A DNA stretch of 54,110 bases from Linnemannia hyalina (GCA_019671135.1 JAHRHY010000038.1:1-54110), one strand, 5' to 3'; numbered from the stretch's first letter, positions 27,625 to 37,799 are shown. Notes: generated by a model not told the origin, from the letters alone. Translations and numbers: made by a program.

Positions 27625-27698
27625 GAACTAGTAACTCAATTTGGTAGAGAATTTCCTTGTCACGGAAAGAGATATCGGTTCGAATCTGGTCTAGTTCG
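27625..27698 (+). tRNA. trnD: tRNA-Asp (GUC)
   Basis: Acceptor GAACTAG/CTAGTTC perfect; anticodon stem TTTCC/GGAAA, loop TTGTCAC, anticodon GTC. Confidence 0.95.
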
Positions 27699-27766
27699 AA
27701 CACTAAGGATTTGTTTACAAGTCCTTACTCTAGGGGGTTTTACCTTTTAGAAATACAATTTATGAT

Positions 27767-27800
27767 TGTAAAAATGATTTTAGACAAAAATAATAAATAA
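27767..27800 (+). promoter_or_regulatory. cox3 leader with 8-codon upstream ORF, shared with orf811
   Basis: 33 bases (27767-27799) are identical to 37929-37961 upstream of orf811. The block contains ATG at 27774 and the 8-codon frame MILDKNNK followed by TAA (27798-27800), 10 bases before the cox3 ATG. In the orf811 leader the same 8 codons end in TAG, 12 bases before its ATG. Such a length cannot match by chance. It may be a shared binding site for a translational activator or a processing site. Confidence 0.75.
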
Positions 27801-27810
27801 ATACTCATAT

Positions 27811-28620
27811 ATGACATATCTAGATAGAAGTCATTTTCAAGACCATCCATTTCACCTGGTGTCACCTAGTCCCTGACCCTTATATACTAGTATATCTTTA
27901 CTAGGGTTAACAATAAATGCAGTTTTTGCTATGCATTTATTCTCAAATAGCTATATATTTTTTTATATCAGCTTATTTTTAGTTATTTCATCTATGTCAT
28001 TATGATTTAAGGATATAATAGCTGAAGGTACATACCTTGGTAATCATACTTTAGCTGTACAAAAAGGATTAAACATGGGTGTGATATTATTTATAATATC
28101 TGAAGTTATGTTCTTTTTAGCTATCTTCTGAGCCTTTTTCCACAGTGCTTTAACACCTACAGTAGAATTAGGTAGTCAATGACCACCAATGGGTATAGAA
28201 CCTGTTAATCCTTTTGAATTACCTTTATTAAATACTGTAATACTATTATCAAGTGGAGCTACTATAACTTATGCTCACCATTCTTTAATTAAAGGTGAAA
28301 GAAAAGGTGCTTTATATGGATCTATTTTTACAGTAGTACTTGCAATGATATTTACAGTATTCCAAGGAATAGAATATAATGTATCTTCTTTCACAATTAG
28401 TGATGGTGTATTTGGAGCATGTTTCTTCTTTGGTACAGGTTTTCACGGATTCCATGTTATAATAGGTACAATCTTTTTAGGTGTTGCTTTATGAAGAATA
28501 TATGCATATCATTTAACAGATCATCACCATTTAGGTTACGAAGCCGGAATTTTATACTGACATTTCGTGGATGTCGTATGACTATTTTTATACATATCTA
28601 TGTATTACTGAGGTTCTTAA
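27811..28620 (+). CDS. cox3: Cytochrome c oxidase subunit 3
   Basis: Core complex IV subunit, seven spans, 269 residues as expected. Starts [17 protein letters not shown], with the typical HPFHLV stretch; later [21 protein letters not shown] and the C-terminal [19 protein letters not shown] are family signatures. Trp are TGA. The start follows an unusual leader with an 8-codon upstream ORF. A 16-base piece of its 5' coding sequence (27870-27885) recurs at 37856-37871, upstream of orf811. Confidence 0.97.
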
Positions 28621-28709
28621 CTATCTAGTTAGCCTCCCCTGTATTCATATAATTGTATAGATTCTAACAAAAAACAAAAAGAATAGATTTAAAGGAATTG
28701 ATAAAACCA

Positions 28710-28743
28710 AAAACATAACTCAACCTACTGTAAAGAATATTAA
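28710..28743 (-). repeat. cox2-like fragment in antisense orientation
   Basis: The - strand reads as 34 bases with two mismatches to cox2 43639-43672 (first membrane span, coding LILFTVGWIMF in cox2 and LIFFTVGWVMF here). The antisense frame stays open for about 45 codons, with TGA as Trp, and is hydrophobic throughout. Probably an inverted duplicated piece that has drifted. Confidence 0.6.
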
Positions 28744-28894
28744 AAATATAGTTATTCCGCTTATTTCTGTATTACATACTAGATGAAAGTATCCATGCTA
28801 TGTATAACTCAGGCGTTGTTTATGTACTTGAGGATATTTTCCATAGAGAGTATACATAAATTAGTTTGACAAAGAAACTATTAAGATTAAATAA

Positions 28895-29125
28895 AAATTA
28901 ATTCAACAAAAATTATATAATAATGTATTTTTAAGTATATCAAAGGAGGAAGATAATACTAAAAAATGCATATCTTTATATAAAGAAGGAATGAAAAATC
29001 TTCAAGATTTAAATAAGCAAATTCTTCTAGCTAAAAAAGCATTTGAATATGGTCCTATACAAATAGAATCTCATGTCTCAATAGGAGTAGAAAAATATCG
29101 TAGACATCTTTGGATAAGAAACTAA
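28895..29125 (+). pseudogene. Hydrophilic ORF remnant between cox3 and trnN
   Basis: Not recognised. An open frame of 76 codons after an upstream TAA, with its first ATG only at 28991 (44 residues from there). The peptide is coherent and hydrophilic (NLQDLNKQILLAKKAFEYG..., ending RRHLWIRN, with TGG for Trp). No proper start and a stop-rich upstream suggest the 3' part of a decayed gene rather than a working one. The frame is the same in the inverted copy (2099-2329). Confidence 0.4.
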
Positions 29126-29224
29126 CTAATCTATTAAAACTACCTTTTTTCTCTAAATTACTAAAGGAAACTTTTGGAAAATACTTAATAGTTGATAGTT
29201 AAAGGCATAAGAGATTATGTCTTT

Positions 29225-29299
29225 AAGTTTCTATAGCTCAACGGTAGAGCATAGTACTGTTAATACTATGATAGATGTTCGATTCATCTTAGAGACTTT
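29225..29299 (+). tRNA. trnN: tRNA-Asn (GUU)
   Basis: Acceptor AAGTTTC/GAGACTT; anticodon stem TAGTA/TACTA, loop CTGTTAA, anticodon GTT; T arm AGATG/CATCT. Confidence 0.94.
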
Positions 29300-29305
29300 T
29301 ACATA

Positions 29306-29386
29306 GGAAAAATCTCCATTGGTAAGGTAAGATACTTGCTATGTATTGTGTTAATACACTTAGGTGTTCAAATCACCTTTTTTCCG
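29306..29386 (+). tRNA. trnS: tRNA-Ser (GCU)
   Basis: Acceptor GGAAAAA/TTTTTCC; anticodon loop TTGCTAT gives GCT; variable arm hairpin GTGTTAATACAC; T arm AGGTG/CACCT. Confidence 0.94.
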
Positions 29387-29469
29387 AACGTATTCTTGCT
29401 TTAGTCTTGCACTACAAAATTTAATAAATAAAAAAAAACAATAATTAACTTTGAAAAAAAAATAACGGA

Positions 29470-30138
29470 ATGAACGAATTATTTACCGTACTAGAATCTA
29501 TTAGTAATGGGTTTGATGTAAAATCTTTAGATGGATTAAGTTTATTAGCTTTAGGGGCAGGTATAGCTGTTATTACTACCAAAAATCCAATACAATCTTT
29601 AATCTGTTTAATTGCATTGTTTGGATTTATAGCTGTTTATCTTATTTTCTGTGGTTTAACCTTTATAGGGTTTTCTTACTTGATAGTATATATAGGTGCA
29701 GTGTCTATATTATTTTTATTTATCTTGATGTTAATTAATATTCGTAGTAGTGAATTACAAAGTAATAATTCTAACAGTATACCTTTAGCTTTATTTATTG
29801 TATTGTTAATTAATTTTGTAGTTTTTGAGGTACTACCTTATTCTATTGCAATTTTAAATAATTATACTAACCGAATAAATAATAGTATATATTCAAATTT
29901 AAATAATAAACAATTTATAGATTTAGATTATAATAATGCATCAAGGTTTGTTTCAAGTAATTCATGGGATGGTAATATAAATGAAACAAGTCACATCTCT
30001 GCTATAGGTAATATATTATATACAAGTTATAATATATGACTATTTATGGCCAGTTTTATTTTACTACTAGCAATGGTAGGTGCTATAGTGATAACTATAG
30101 ATAACAAAAAAGTTGCAGAGGAGTTAATTCAACGGTAG
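29470..30138 (+). CDS. nad6: NADH dehydrogenase subunit 6
   Basis: Complex I membrane subunit, 222 residues, five spans. The conserved second-third span region ITTKNPIQSLICLIALF...FIGFSYLIVYIGAVSILFLFILML is clear (about residues 36-88). A long hydrophilic loop of about 60 residues (128-188) precedes the last span, which follows an internal TGA (30037) read as Trp. The frame runs on to TAG 30136-30138 and so ends 21 bases inside trnV. The message may be cut at the tRNA 5' end, leaving the C-terminus unclear; the last residues KKVAEELIQR would come from tRNA sequence. One TGG Trp is present (SSNSWDGN). Confidence 0.94.
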
Positions 30139-30189
30139 AATGTCTGTTTTACACACAGTTTGTTAAAGGTTCAAATCCTTTACTCCTTA
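30118..30189 (+). tRNA. trnV: tRNA-Val (UAC)
   Basis: Acceptor GAGGAGT/ACTCCTT; anticodon loop TTTACAC gives TAC; T arm AAAGG/CCTTT. Overlaps the 3' end of nad6. Confidence 0.91.
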
Positions 30190-30191
30190 GG

Positions 30192-30262
30192 GATTCTTTA
30201 ACTTAATGGTAAAGTGCATTTTTGATAAGAATGAAATTTAAGTTCAAATCTTAAAAGAATTA
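30192..30262 (+). tRNA. trnI: tRNA-Ile (GAU)
   Basis: Acceptor GATTCTT/AAGAATT; anticodon stem CATTT/GAATG, loop TTGATAA, anticodon GAT; T arm TTAAG/CTTAA. Confidence 0.93.
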
Positions 30263-30276
30263 AAATGAAAACTCAT

Positions 30277-30362
30277 AGAGAATTGGCTGAGTGGTTTAAG
30301 GCGGTAAGTTTGAGTTTTATTAAGTTGTATAAACTGCATCCGTTCAAATCGGATATTCTCTG
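30277..30362 (+). tRNA. trnS: tRNA-Ser (UGA)
   Basis: Acceptor AGAGAAT/ATTCTCT perfect; anticodon stem GTAAG/TTTAT, loop TTTGAGT, anticodon TGA (a one-base shift would read GAG, Leu, but the stem and the V-I-S-W-P order favour Ser); long variable arm; T arm ATCCG/CGGAT. Confidence 0.9.
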
Positions 30363-30367
30363 TTTAT

Positions 30368-30439
30368 AAGAGCATAATTTAATAGGCAAAATAGGAAGCT
30401 TCAACCTTCAATTTCTTGGTTCAAATCCAAGTACTCTTG
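30368..30439 (+). tRNA. trnW: tRNA-Trp (UCA)
   Basis: Anticodon loop CTTCAAC gives TCA, decoding both TGA and TGG; T arm CTTGG/CCAAG; one C-A mismatch in the acceptor. Confidence 0.92.
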
Positions 30440-30470
30440 AATTAATATAATTTTATAAAACTAGTATTTA

Positions 30471-30542
30471 CGGATTATGGCTGAGTGGTAAAGCGCTTTC
30501 TTTGGGAGAAAGATACCCTAAGTTCGAATCTTAGTAACCCGA
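30471..30542 (+). tRNA. trnP: tRNA-Pro (UGG)
   Basis: Anticodon stem CTTTC/GAAAG, loop TTTGGGA, anticodon TGG; acceptor CGGATTA/TAACCCG with one mismatch. Confidence 0.94.
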
Positions 30543-33113
30543 TAAAAAAAACTTAGAAGCATTAGTAATAAGCAATATAACTAGATATATATAATTTAAA
30601 TGTATAAAAATAAGTATACAAAGAAATAGTTATGGAGTTTTAGCTATGTATTAAAGAGAAATCATTATTAATATAATTAATTATAATAATATAAACTCTA
30701 AGAGAAATTTAATAATAAACAAAGTGAATTGAAATATCTTAGTAACTTTAGGAAAAGAAATCAAAAGAGATTCCATGAATAGTGTGAGCGAAAGTGGAGA
30801 AGTCTAAAAAGTAAAATGGTATCTAAACAGTTTGAATACTATGGGGAACCTTCCTCAAAGACTAAATATAATACATGAGCTATAGAATAGAGTACCGTGA
30901 GGGAACAAATAAAAATAGTTATTTTATAAGCAGTTTGAAATAAAAAACGTACCTTTTGCATAATGGGTCACCAAGTTAACATTAGATGCGAGTAAATACG
31001 TAGTTAAACCGAGCGTTAAAATAACGGTATTAGTATCTAAAGTTAGACCCGAAGCCTGGTGATTTTACCATAATCAGGATTATAAAAGTCCGAACGGAAT
31101 ATTGTAGCAAAAATATCCGAAGAATTATGGTAGGTATAGTGAAAGACAATACTGACTAGGATAGCTGGTTTTCTGCGAAACCTATAATAGTAGGCAATTT
31201 AATTAAACATCTTAGCAGGTACAGAATTTAATCTCAGACAAGACAAAAACTACTAGTTTTTGTTCTATATTGTACAAATTGGGGGATCGTGAAGATTTTA
31301 TCAGTGAGTATGTAGACTCGGAATGGCAAAGATGTATGTTAAATTATCAGACATAGAATGATAAGGTTGTATGTCAAAAGGGAAACAGCCCAGAACAAGA
31401 GTTAAGGTTCCTAAATTATTAGTTAAGTGAAATTAAGAAAGTTTTTATTTAAGTCGACAAGGAGATAGGCTTAGAAGCAGCCATAATTTTATGACCTCGT
31501 AACAGAGCGCTTGTTAAGTTGTAGAAGCATCGAAAATTTAACGGATCTAAACAATATACCGAAACCTTGTCCATATAAGGTAAAATGAATTTTTAATTAT
31601 ATGGGGTAGCAGAACGTTGAATTAAACTAAGACTTCTATTTTTTAAATAAAAGTAAATATTATATTTAAAAAGATTTTTTAATTCTAGGTTTTATTATAA
31701 GTTAAAAGAGATTTTAACTGACAAAGAGTAATATTTCTTAGGTACAAAAATTAACAGATCTTTTCTAAATATTAAAGAATGAAATTCAAGTGAGAATGGT
31801 GACATGAGTAACTAAAAGAAAAATTTAATTTTTCCGCCTAAAGCTTATGGATGATATTAAGTAACGGCCTCTAAGTTTAAAATTATCTAAAGGTTTAAAC
31901 GATGAGAAATCTTTATTACTAAGGACGACATTTTAGTGTAAAATGTACTGGAAAAATAGTAATACGATTATACTAATTATTCAATAGAATAAGGATATAA
32001 CGAGAATAACCGTACCTAGATTCTGAAACAAGTAAGCTAGTAGAGAATACGAAGGCGTAAATGAGCTAACAATCATAAAGGAACTCGGCAAATTGACTAC
32101 CGTAACTTCGGAATAAGGAGGGCTCATTATTCTTGATTAATATCAAGTAAAAAGGAAGAAGCATGAAATAGTGTTGTACGACTGTTTAATTAAAACACAG
32201 CACTTTGCTGAAAGATTAAAAATCTAAGTATAAAGTGTGAGATCTGCCCGGTGCCGGCTGGTTAACAGAGACAACTAGGTATACTACTATCTAATGTTGA
32301 CGGAAACCCCGGTTAAAGGCGGCCTTAACGTGAGGGTCCTAAGGTAGCTAAATGCCTTGGCCGTTAAATGCGGTCTTGCATGAATGGTGTAACGATACAA
32401 CAGCTGTCTCTATGATTGACTCAGTGAAATTGGAATAGCTGTGCAGATACAGCTTACCTCTAGTTAGACGAGAAGACCCTATGCAGCTTTACTGTCACTA
32501 ATTATAGATTATGTTAAGCAATTTTCAGATTATAAGGTAATCGATTGATAAATATGGAAAACCTTTATTTTCTTTTCATTTGAATGAACTAATTTAGGAC
32601 TAGTTTGGATTTTTTATTCTGAAGTAAAATTTAGTCTAAAATTCTTTTCTAGTAGTAAATTAACCTAGTTCAGCTTATTTATGTAATAGTAAGTAAGTAC
32701 CCTTGGTGAGAAACTATCGCTAGGAGACAGTTTATGTGGGGCACAGACCCTGTAAAGAGTAAACAGGAGTGTCTAAAAATATATTATTATTTAGTTTGCT
32801 ATCTTGAATAAAGAAATTATTCTTGATCATTTTAAATTAAATATATCTATATCTAATATATATATATTTAAAATTAGGTAGGATTTTTACTACATTGAAA
32901 GTAGAGATGTTAAAAATATTATAAAGGCACAAGTTCTTTTAATCTTTTTTTGATTATTTTAAATAATCTTTGTTTACATCTAAAAAGCTCAACGGCTAAA
33001 TCCTGCCTTACTGTTTGATTATCAACAAATCTTACAGTTGCGTAAGCAGGGCATAGGATCACAAGATACAATAAGGAAAGATCTTGGATTATAGGAAAAG
33101 CTACGCTAGGGAT

Positions 33114-34790
33114 GTTTGTCCTATAATATTTTTTATTTATAAAAGTAAAAAATAATTAATATAAATTGGGTAAATTTCAAGAATTACTATTTAGTAAACT
33201 TGAAGCGAATTTTATTTTAACATATAGTAAGATAAAAACGTTCAACGACTATAGGGTGAGTAATATGTTAGATTTTTTAATCAATTAAACAATAATCCCT
33301 TTTAACTATCCAACATTTTGAATTTTATAATTTAAGTTCAATAAGATAAAATAAATTCAATTTTTTATGAATAATAACAAAATTTTTAAACATAATTTAA
33401 AAAATAACTCTAAAATTATTAAATTTAAAGTAAAAAAAGATGAGGTAGGATATGCGAAGTATTTACCTTCTTTTTCTAAAGAATGAATTAATACAATATA
33501 TTCTTTCGATAAAAATATATTAAGTAATATACCTACTTTCACAGATAATATAAATAAGATTATACGAAGTTATTTTAATTTGTTTTTTAAAAACCGTAAA
33601 TTTTCTGGTATGTCTAAATTTATATTACTTAAAAGAAGACGTAACTTTTTAAGAAGAATTTTTACAAGTAATGCTGAAATTAAACATACTAATAATAAAA
33701 TTATTATAACTCTATATATTTTAAACAGAGAAAAAAATATATTAAAAGAAAAGTATTTAAAAATGAATTATGCTATAAATGAAAAATTGATAACAAAATT
33801 TTTTAGACTATATAGACGAAATATAAGATTTATACATAGAATTTATGTAATATTAAATAATAGATATAAATTTATTCCTAGTTTTATACGAAAAGATTTA
33901 TATTTAAAACTAAAATTAGATAATTTCAATAAATTGAAAAAATTAAAATATATTTATTTAAAAAAAGTATGAAGTAAATTAATAGCTCGTTATTTAGAAT
34001 TCCATATGAAAAAATTAAGAAGCCATAGTTTACTGTATTCTTTAAATACTTTTAAATTTAATAAATTAAATATGTTACGTGTTTTAAGTAATATTTTAAA
34101 TAAAATTAGAATATTAAAAAATAAAAAAATAGAATATAATATTGTAAATTTAAAATATTTTGTTAATAATCCTGATTTATTTACTAATATCATTGCTTTA
34201 AAATTAAAAAGAAAAAATATTAGACGTTTAAAAGAAATGTCTAGAGTTTTAAATAGAACTCATTTACCTAAAACAAATACTATAAAAGAAAGAACATATG
34301 TAAAAAGAAGTATGGATATTTATAAAAACAAGTATAATAATTTAAAAATTATTTCTAATCTAAAAACAACAAGTTTCGACAAAGTTTTAAACACTATTAA
34401 TAATAATAGCAAGAATATCTCTGAAGATATATATAATTCAATTAAGTACAAAAATTTAGGTGGAATTAGAATAGAAATAAAAGGTAGATTAACTAAACGA
34501 TATAGAGCTGACCGATCAATTTATTCATTACGTTGAAAAGGAGGACTAAAAAATATTGATTCTTCTTTCCAAAAAATAAGTACAACCTTATTTAGAGGAA
34601 ATGTTAAATCAAATACTGCCTATTCAGTTTTAGCATCTAAAAGACGTATTGGAGCTTTTGCTGTTAAAGGTTGAATAGCTGGTAAATAAATTTTATTAAA
34701 CAAACTATTAAATTATAAAAATTCAAAATGAAGACATAGTCTGAACCCTTTTGCAAAAAAGGGAAGTATCATTAATATGATAACACACAG
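33114..34790 (+). other. Group I intron in rnl, host of rps3
   Basis: Splits the universally conserved rnl stretch between ...GCTAGGGAT and AACAGGCTAA, the position (E. coli 2449/2450 region) known in Pezizomycotina as the rps3-bearing group IA site. Exon 1 ends in T and the intron ends in G, as group I introns do. Core-like sequences are TTCAACGACTATAGGG (about 33240) and GAAGACATAGTCTGA (about 34728). Apart from rps3 no endonuclease is encoded. It is the only intron I find in the unit. Confidence 0.88.
33367..34689 (+). CDS. rps3: Ribosomal protein S3, intron-encoded
   Basis: Mitochondrial small-subunit protein S3 (S5 in older usage), 440 residues, highly basic and Asn/Lys rich as typical of fungal versions. 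The frame has several TGA read as Trp (for example KKVWSKLIARYLEFHMKKLR near residue 200 and SLRWKGGLKNID near 390). The C-terminus has the family signature IEIKGRLTKRYRADRS...SVLASKRRIGAFAVKGWIAGK. ATG 33367 is the first start in the open frame. It is freestanding inside the intron, not fused to the rnl exon, and translated from the unspliced precursor or the excised intron. Confidence 0.93.
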
Positions 34791-35396
34791 AACAGGCTAA
34801 TTTGCGCAAGAGTGTACAAAATGAGTGCGCGGTTTGGCACCTCGATGTCGGCTTAACTTATCCTCATGGATGCAGGAACTATGTAGGGTGCGACTGTTCG
34901 TCGATTAAAAAGTTACATGAGCTGGGTTAAATACGTCGTGAGACAGTATGGTTTCTATCTTCTAGGGGGAATTAGAATAAAATAAGAACGAACTTTTGTA
35001 CGAAAGGAACAAGAATGATTTAGTCTAAGATTAGTTAATTCTAGTTTTAGATGAAATAATAGTTACTAACCTATGGTTTACCTGTTGTTTATATGTCCCT
35101 AATATTAAGACTATCGAAAACTCGATAAATAATGTTATAATCTTATAACATTAAGGGAATGTTTCTCTCACTAAGATAAATATATAGTATAGGCACGGCA
35201 GGGACGCTAAGTTGGTTAAAGATAAGTGCTGAAAGCATATAGGCACGAGGCTTATCTTAAGATATTTCTTAAATATACGTATTAGAATAATACGAAAAAT
35301 GTTATAGGTTTTATTTGTAAGAATTTAGAAATTTTTAAGAACAAAATACTAATTTTATATATTACTATTTATACATATATCTAGTTTATTTTTAAA

Positions 35397-35467
35397 GCTT
35401 GGTTAGCATAAAAGTAATGTAATTGTTTTGTAATCAATTGAAGCAAGTGCAATACTTGCACTGAGCT
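35397..35467 (+). tRNA. trnT: tRNA-Thr (UGU)
   Basis: Anticodon loop TTTGTAA gives TGT; T arm GCAAG/CTTGC with loop TGCAATA; acceptor GCTTGGT/ACTGAGC. First of the cluster downstream of rnl. Confidence 0.91.
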
Positions 35468-35482
35468 TAAAAAGACAAGGGG

Positions 35483-35554
35483 GGATTAGAAGTCAAATGG
35501 TTCGACATAGCTCTTTCAATGCTACCTTAGCAGGTTCAATTCCTGTCTAGTCTA
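35483..35554 (+). tRNA. trnE: tRNA-Glu (UUC)
   Basis: Acceptor GGATTAG/CTAGTCT; anticodon loop CTTTCAA gives TTC; T arm GCAGG/CCTGT. Confidence 0.92.
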
Positions 35555-35555
35555 A

Positions 35556-35629
35556 AGTAAGTTGGTGGAATAGTTTACACGTTCGGCTCATGTCCGGAAT
35601 TTATGAAGGTGCGAACCCTTTACTTGCGT
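35556..35629 (+). tRNA. trnM: tRNA-Met (CAU), first of three
   Basis: Anticodon stem TTCGG/CCGGA, loop CTCATGT, anticodon CAT; T arm GAAGG/CCTTT with loop TGCGAAC. The first acceptor pair is mismatched (A-G), a feature of initiator tRNAs, so this may be the initiator. Confidence 0.9.
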
Positions 35630-35720
35630 ATAAAAATATTAAATAGTACTAGACTTTTTTATAAAATTGCATAGAAGTATTTGTAATAATCCATTTTATT
35701 ATATCAATATATTATTGATA

Positions 35721-35793
35721 GCCTGTTTAGCTTAATTGGTAAAGTATACTGCTCATAACAGTAATTATAAAAGTTCAAGTCTTTTGATAGGTA
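35721..35793 (+). tRNA. trnM: tRNA-Met (CAU), second of three
   Basis: Acceptor GCCTGTT/GATAGGT; anticodon stem TACTG/CAGTA, loop CTCATAA. One CAU tRNA may in fact decode ATA after modification; this cannot be told from sequence. Confidence 0.92.
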
Positions 35794-35798
35794 TAAAA

Positions 35799-35869
35799 GT
35801 GAGTATAGGTTAATGGTAGACTTATCGACTTCCAATCGAGGTGTGTCAGTTCAATTCTGACTATTCATA
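35799..35869 (+). tRNA. trnG: tRNA-Gly (UCC), displaced
   Basis: Acceptor GTGAGTA/TATTCAT; anticodon loop CTTCCAA gives TCC; T arm GTCAG/CTGAC. In hypocrealean genomes trnG usually sits between cox3 and nad6; here it is in the rnl-nad2 cluster. Confidence 0.93.
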
Positions 35870-35901
35870 ATAAATAGAATGTACTCTAGACAGAAAACGA
35901 A

Positions 35902-35983
35902 GTCCGAGTGATGAAATTGGTAAACATGACAAATTTAAAATTTGTTGACGAAAGTCTTAAAGGTTCAAGTCCTTTTTCGGACA
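35902..35983 (+). tRNA. trnL: tRNA-Leu (UAA)
   Basis: Acceptor GTCCGAG/TTCGGAC; anticodon stem ACAAA/TTTGT, loop TTTAAAA gives TAA; short variable arm; T arm AAAGG/CCTTT. Confidence 0.93.
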
Positions 35984-36119
35984 ACTACAGTTTAAATAAT
36001 AATTAAGCTTAAAGAAGTATATTATATATACCCATAAACTTCATATATAATATATTTAGCCATAAACTCCATATATATGGTGATATTATTAAAATATTTA
36101 CATTTTTATTTTTCATTTC

Positions 36120-37562
36120 ATGTTATTATCTACTTTAGTTATCATACCTATAATAGGTATAGTCATTATATCTAGTATTAATGCTAAAAAAATAGAACAA
36201 ATGGTGGCTCTAGCTACTAGTATATTAAATTTAATAATATCTTTAATTATATTTTTATTATTTAATAATAGTACAAATCAATTTCAATTTGTACAAGAGC
36301 ATTACAATACACAATTGTTTGATATATACTTAGGTATAGATGGGGTCTCAATATTTTTTGTATTATTGACTACAATAATAATGCCTATAGCATTACTAGC
36401 AAATTGAGATTCTATTAAAGAAAATGTTAAATCATACCTAATAATAATGTTATTATTAGAAACATTATTATTAATGGTATTTATGGTTTTAGACATTATG
36501 TTATTTTATATATTTTTTGAAAGTATATTACCACCTCTATTTATATTAATAGGAATATTTGGGTCAGATAATAAAGTGAATGCTAGTTATTATATCTTCT
36601 TATATACATTATGAGGATCGTTATTTTTATTATTATCTATTTTAAGCACATCTTCTGCAATGGGAACAACAGATTTTGATACTTTATTCAAGTTAAACTT
36701 TGAGTTTAATACACAAAAAGTTTTATTTATAGGAATATTTATAGCTTTTGCTGTAAAAACTCCAACAATATTTTTAAATAATTGATTATTAAAAGCTCAC
36801 GTTGAATCTCCTTTAGGTGGAAGTATTGTTTTAGCAGCTATTGTTTTAAAATTAAGTTTATACGGTATATTTAGATTGATATTACCTATCTTACCAAAAG
36901 CTTCTTTAAATTATACTTTTATTATATATACTATAGGTGTTATAACTATAATATATGCTAGTTTTAGTACACTAAGAACAACAGATATAAAAGAATTAAT
37001 TGCCTATAGTTCAGTTTGTCACGCATCTGTTTATTTAATAGGTATTTTTAGTAATACTATCCAAGGATTAGAAGGTAGTATAGTATTAGGTTTAGCACAT
37101 GGTTTTGTATCTAGTGGTTTATTTATAGCAGCTGGTGGTGTTCTTTATGACAGAACAGGTACAAGAAGTATATACTTTTATAGAGGAATAGCTCAACTAA
37201 TGCCTATATTTGCTATATTATTCTTTATATTATCATTGGGTAATTGTGGTGCTCCTTTAACTATTAATTTCATAGGAGAATTTATGTCTTTATATGGAGT
37301 ATTTGAGAAATTACCATTATTAGGTTTATTAGCATGTTCTTCTATAGTATTTTCAGCTGCTTATAGTATATATTTATTTAATAGAATATCTTTTGGAGGA
37401 TCTTTTAGTAAATTTATAGAACAAGGTGTATTAGATTTAAATAAAAGAGAATTTATCATGTTATTTATACTAGTAGTATTTACAGTAGTATTGGGAGTAT
37501 ATCCATCAATAATATTAAATGTATTGGATTATTCAATGAGTAATTTAATTTTTAATGTATAA
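36120..37562 (+). CDS. nad4: NADH dehydrogenase subunit 4, displaced
   Basis: Antiporter-like proton-pumping subunit of complex I, 480 residues, about 13-14 spans. Signatures: FYIFFESILPPLFILIG (with the conserved pump glutamate, near residue 140), WLLKAHVESPLGGSIVLAA with the key lysine and histidine (about 223-241), and ELIAYSSVCHASVYLIG. ATG 36120 follows a run of T/A. It lies between trnL(UAA) and trnA, inside a tRNA cluster, whereas hypocrealean genomes keep nad4 after nad1. No intron. Single copy in the window. Confidence 0.95.
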
Positions 37563-37604
37563 TATTTTGTTACACAAAATATTTATTATCTAAAATATAA
37601 TAAA

Positions 37605-37676
37605 GGGGATATGATTCAGTTGGTAGAATGTCGACGTTGCATGTTGAAAGCCTAGGTTCGAATCCTAGTATCTCCA
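37605..37676 (+). tRNA. trnA: tRNA-Ala (UGC)
   Basis: Acceptor GGGGATA/TATCTCC; anticodon stem TCGAC/GTTGA, loop GTTGCAT gives TGC; T arm CTAGG/CCTAG. Confidence 0.95.
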
Positions 37677-37726
37677 ATTTAGTTTAAAGGGACAAAGTTA
37701 ATTGATTTGTTTTAAATAGAATATAA

Positions 37727-37799
37727 GCTTGTGAAGCTCAATTGGTCGAGCGGAACGTTGAAGTTGTTTAGGTTGTAGGTTCAAATCCTATCGCGAGCA
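37727..37799 (+). tRNA. trnF: tRNA-Phe (GAA)
   Basis: Acceptor GCTTGTG/CGCGAGC; D stem GCTC/GAGC; anticodon loop TTGAAGT gives GAA; T arm GTAGG/CCTAT. Confidence 0.93.

Larger units (their letters stand above)
28621..29224 (+). other. cox3-nad6 spacer, 604 bases, with gene remnants
   Basis: No intact known gene. It holds a cox2-like stretch on the - strand (28710-28743), a short + frame of about 35 codons (28751-28858, LFRLFLYYILDESIHAMYN... ending at TAA), and a second + frame (28895-29125). The two + frames look protein-like but are out of register, suggesting a decayed gene. In related fungi trnG lies here; it has moved. Confidence 0.55.
30640..35290 (+). rRNA. rnl: Large subunit rRNA with one group I intron
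   Basis: Mitochondrial 23S-like rRNA. Exon 1 runs from about 30640 to 33113 and exon 2 from 34791 to about 35290. Landmarks: 5' domain GTGAGCGAAAGTGGAGAAG (about 30783), domain IV around 32330-32400 (AACGTGAGGGTCCTAAGGTAGC), domain V start GACGAGAAGACCCTATGCAG (about 32467), peptidyl-transferase region AACAGGCTAATTTG after the intron, and the sarcin-ricin loop GTACGAAAGGAAC (about 34998). Ends are approximate. Only the part before 31224 is duplicated in the window. Confidence 0.94.

Noticed and set aside
25870..30685. 16-base AT-only match (AATATAATTAATTATA) upstream of rns and at the 5' end of rnl, considered as a promoter
   Set aside because: AT-only words of this length recur by chance many times in a genome this AT-rich; no known fungal mitochondrial promoter consensus was evident.
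33357..34193. ORFs on the - strand opposite rps3
   Set aside because: Shadows of the AT-rich rps3 gene; low-complexity, no matching start or context.
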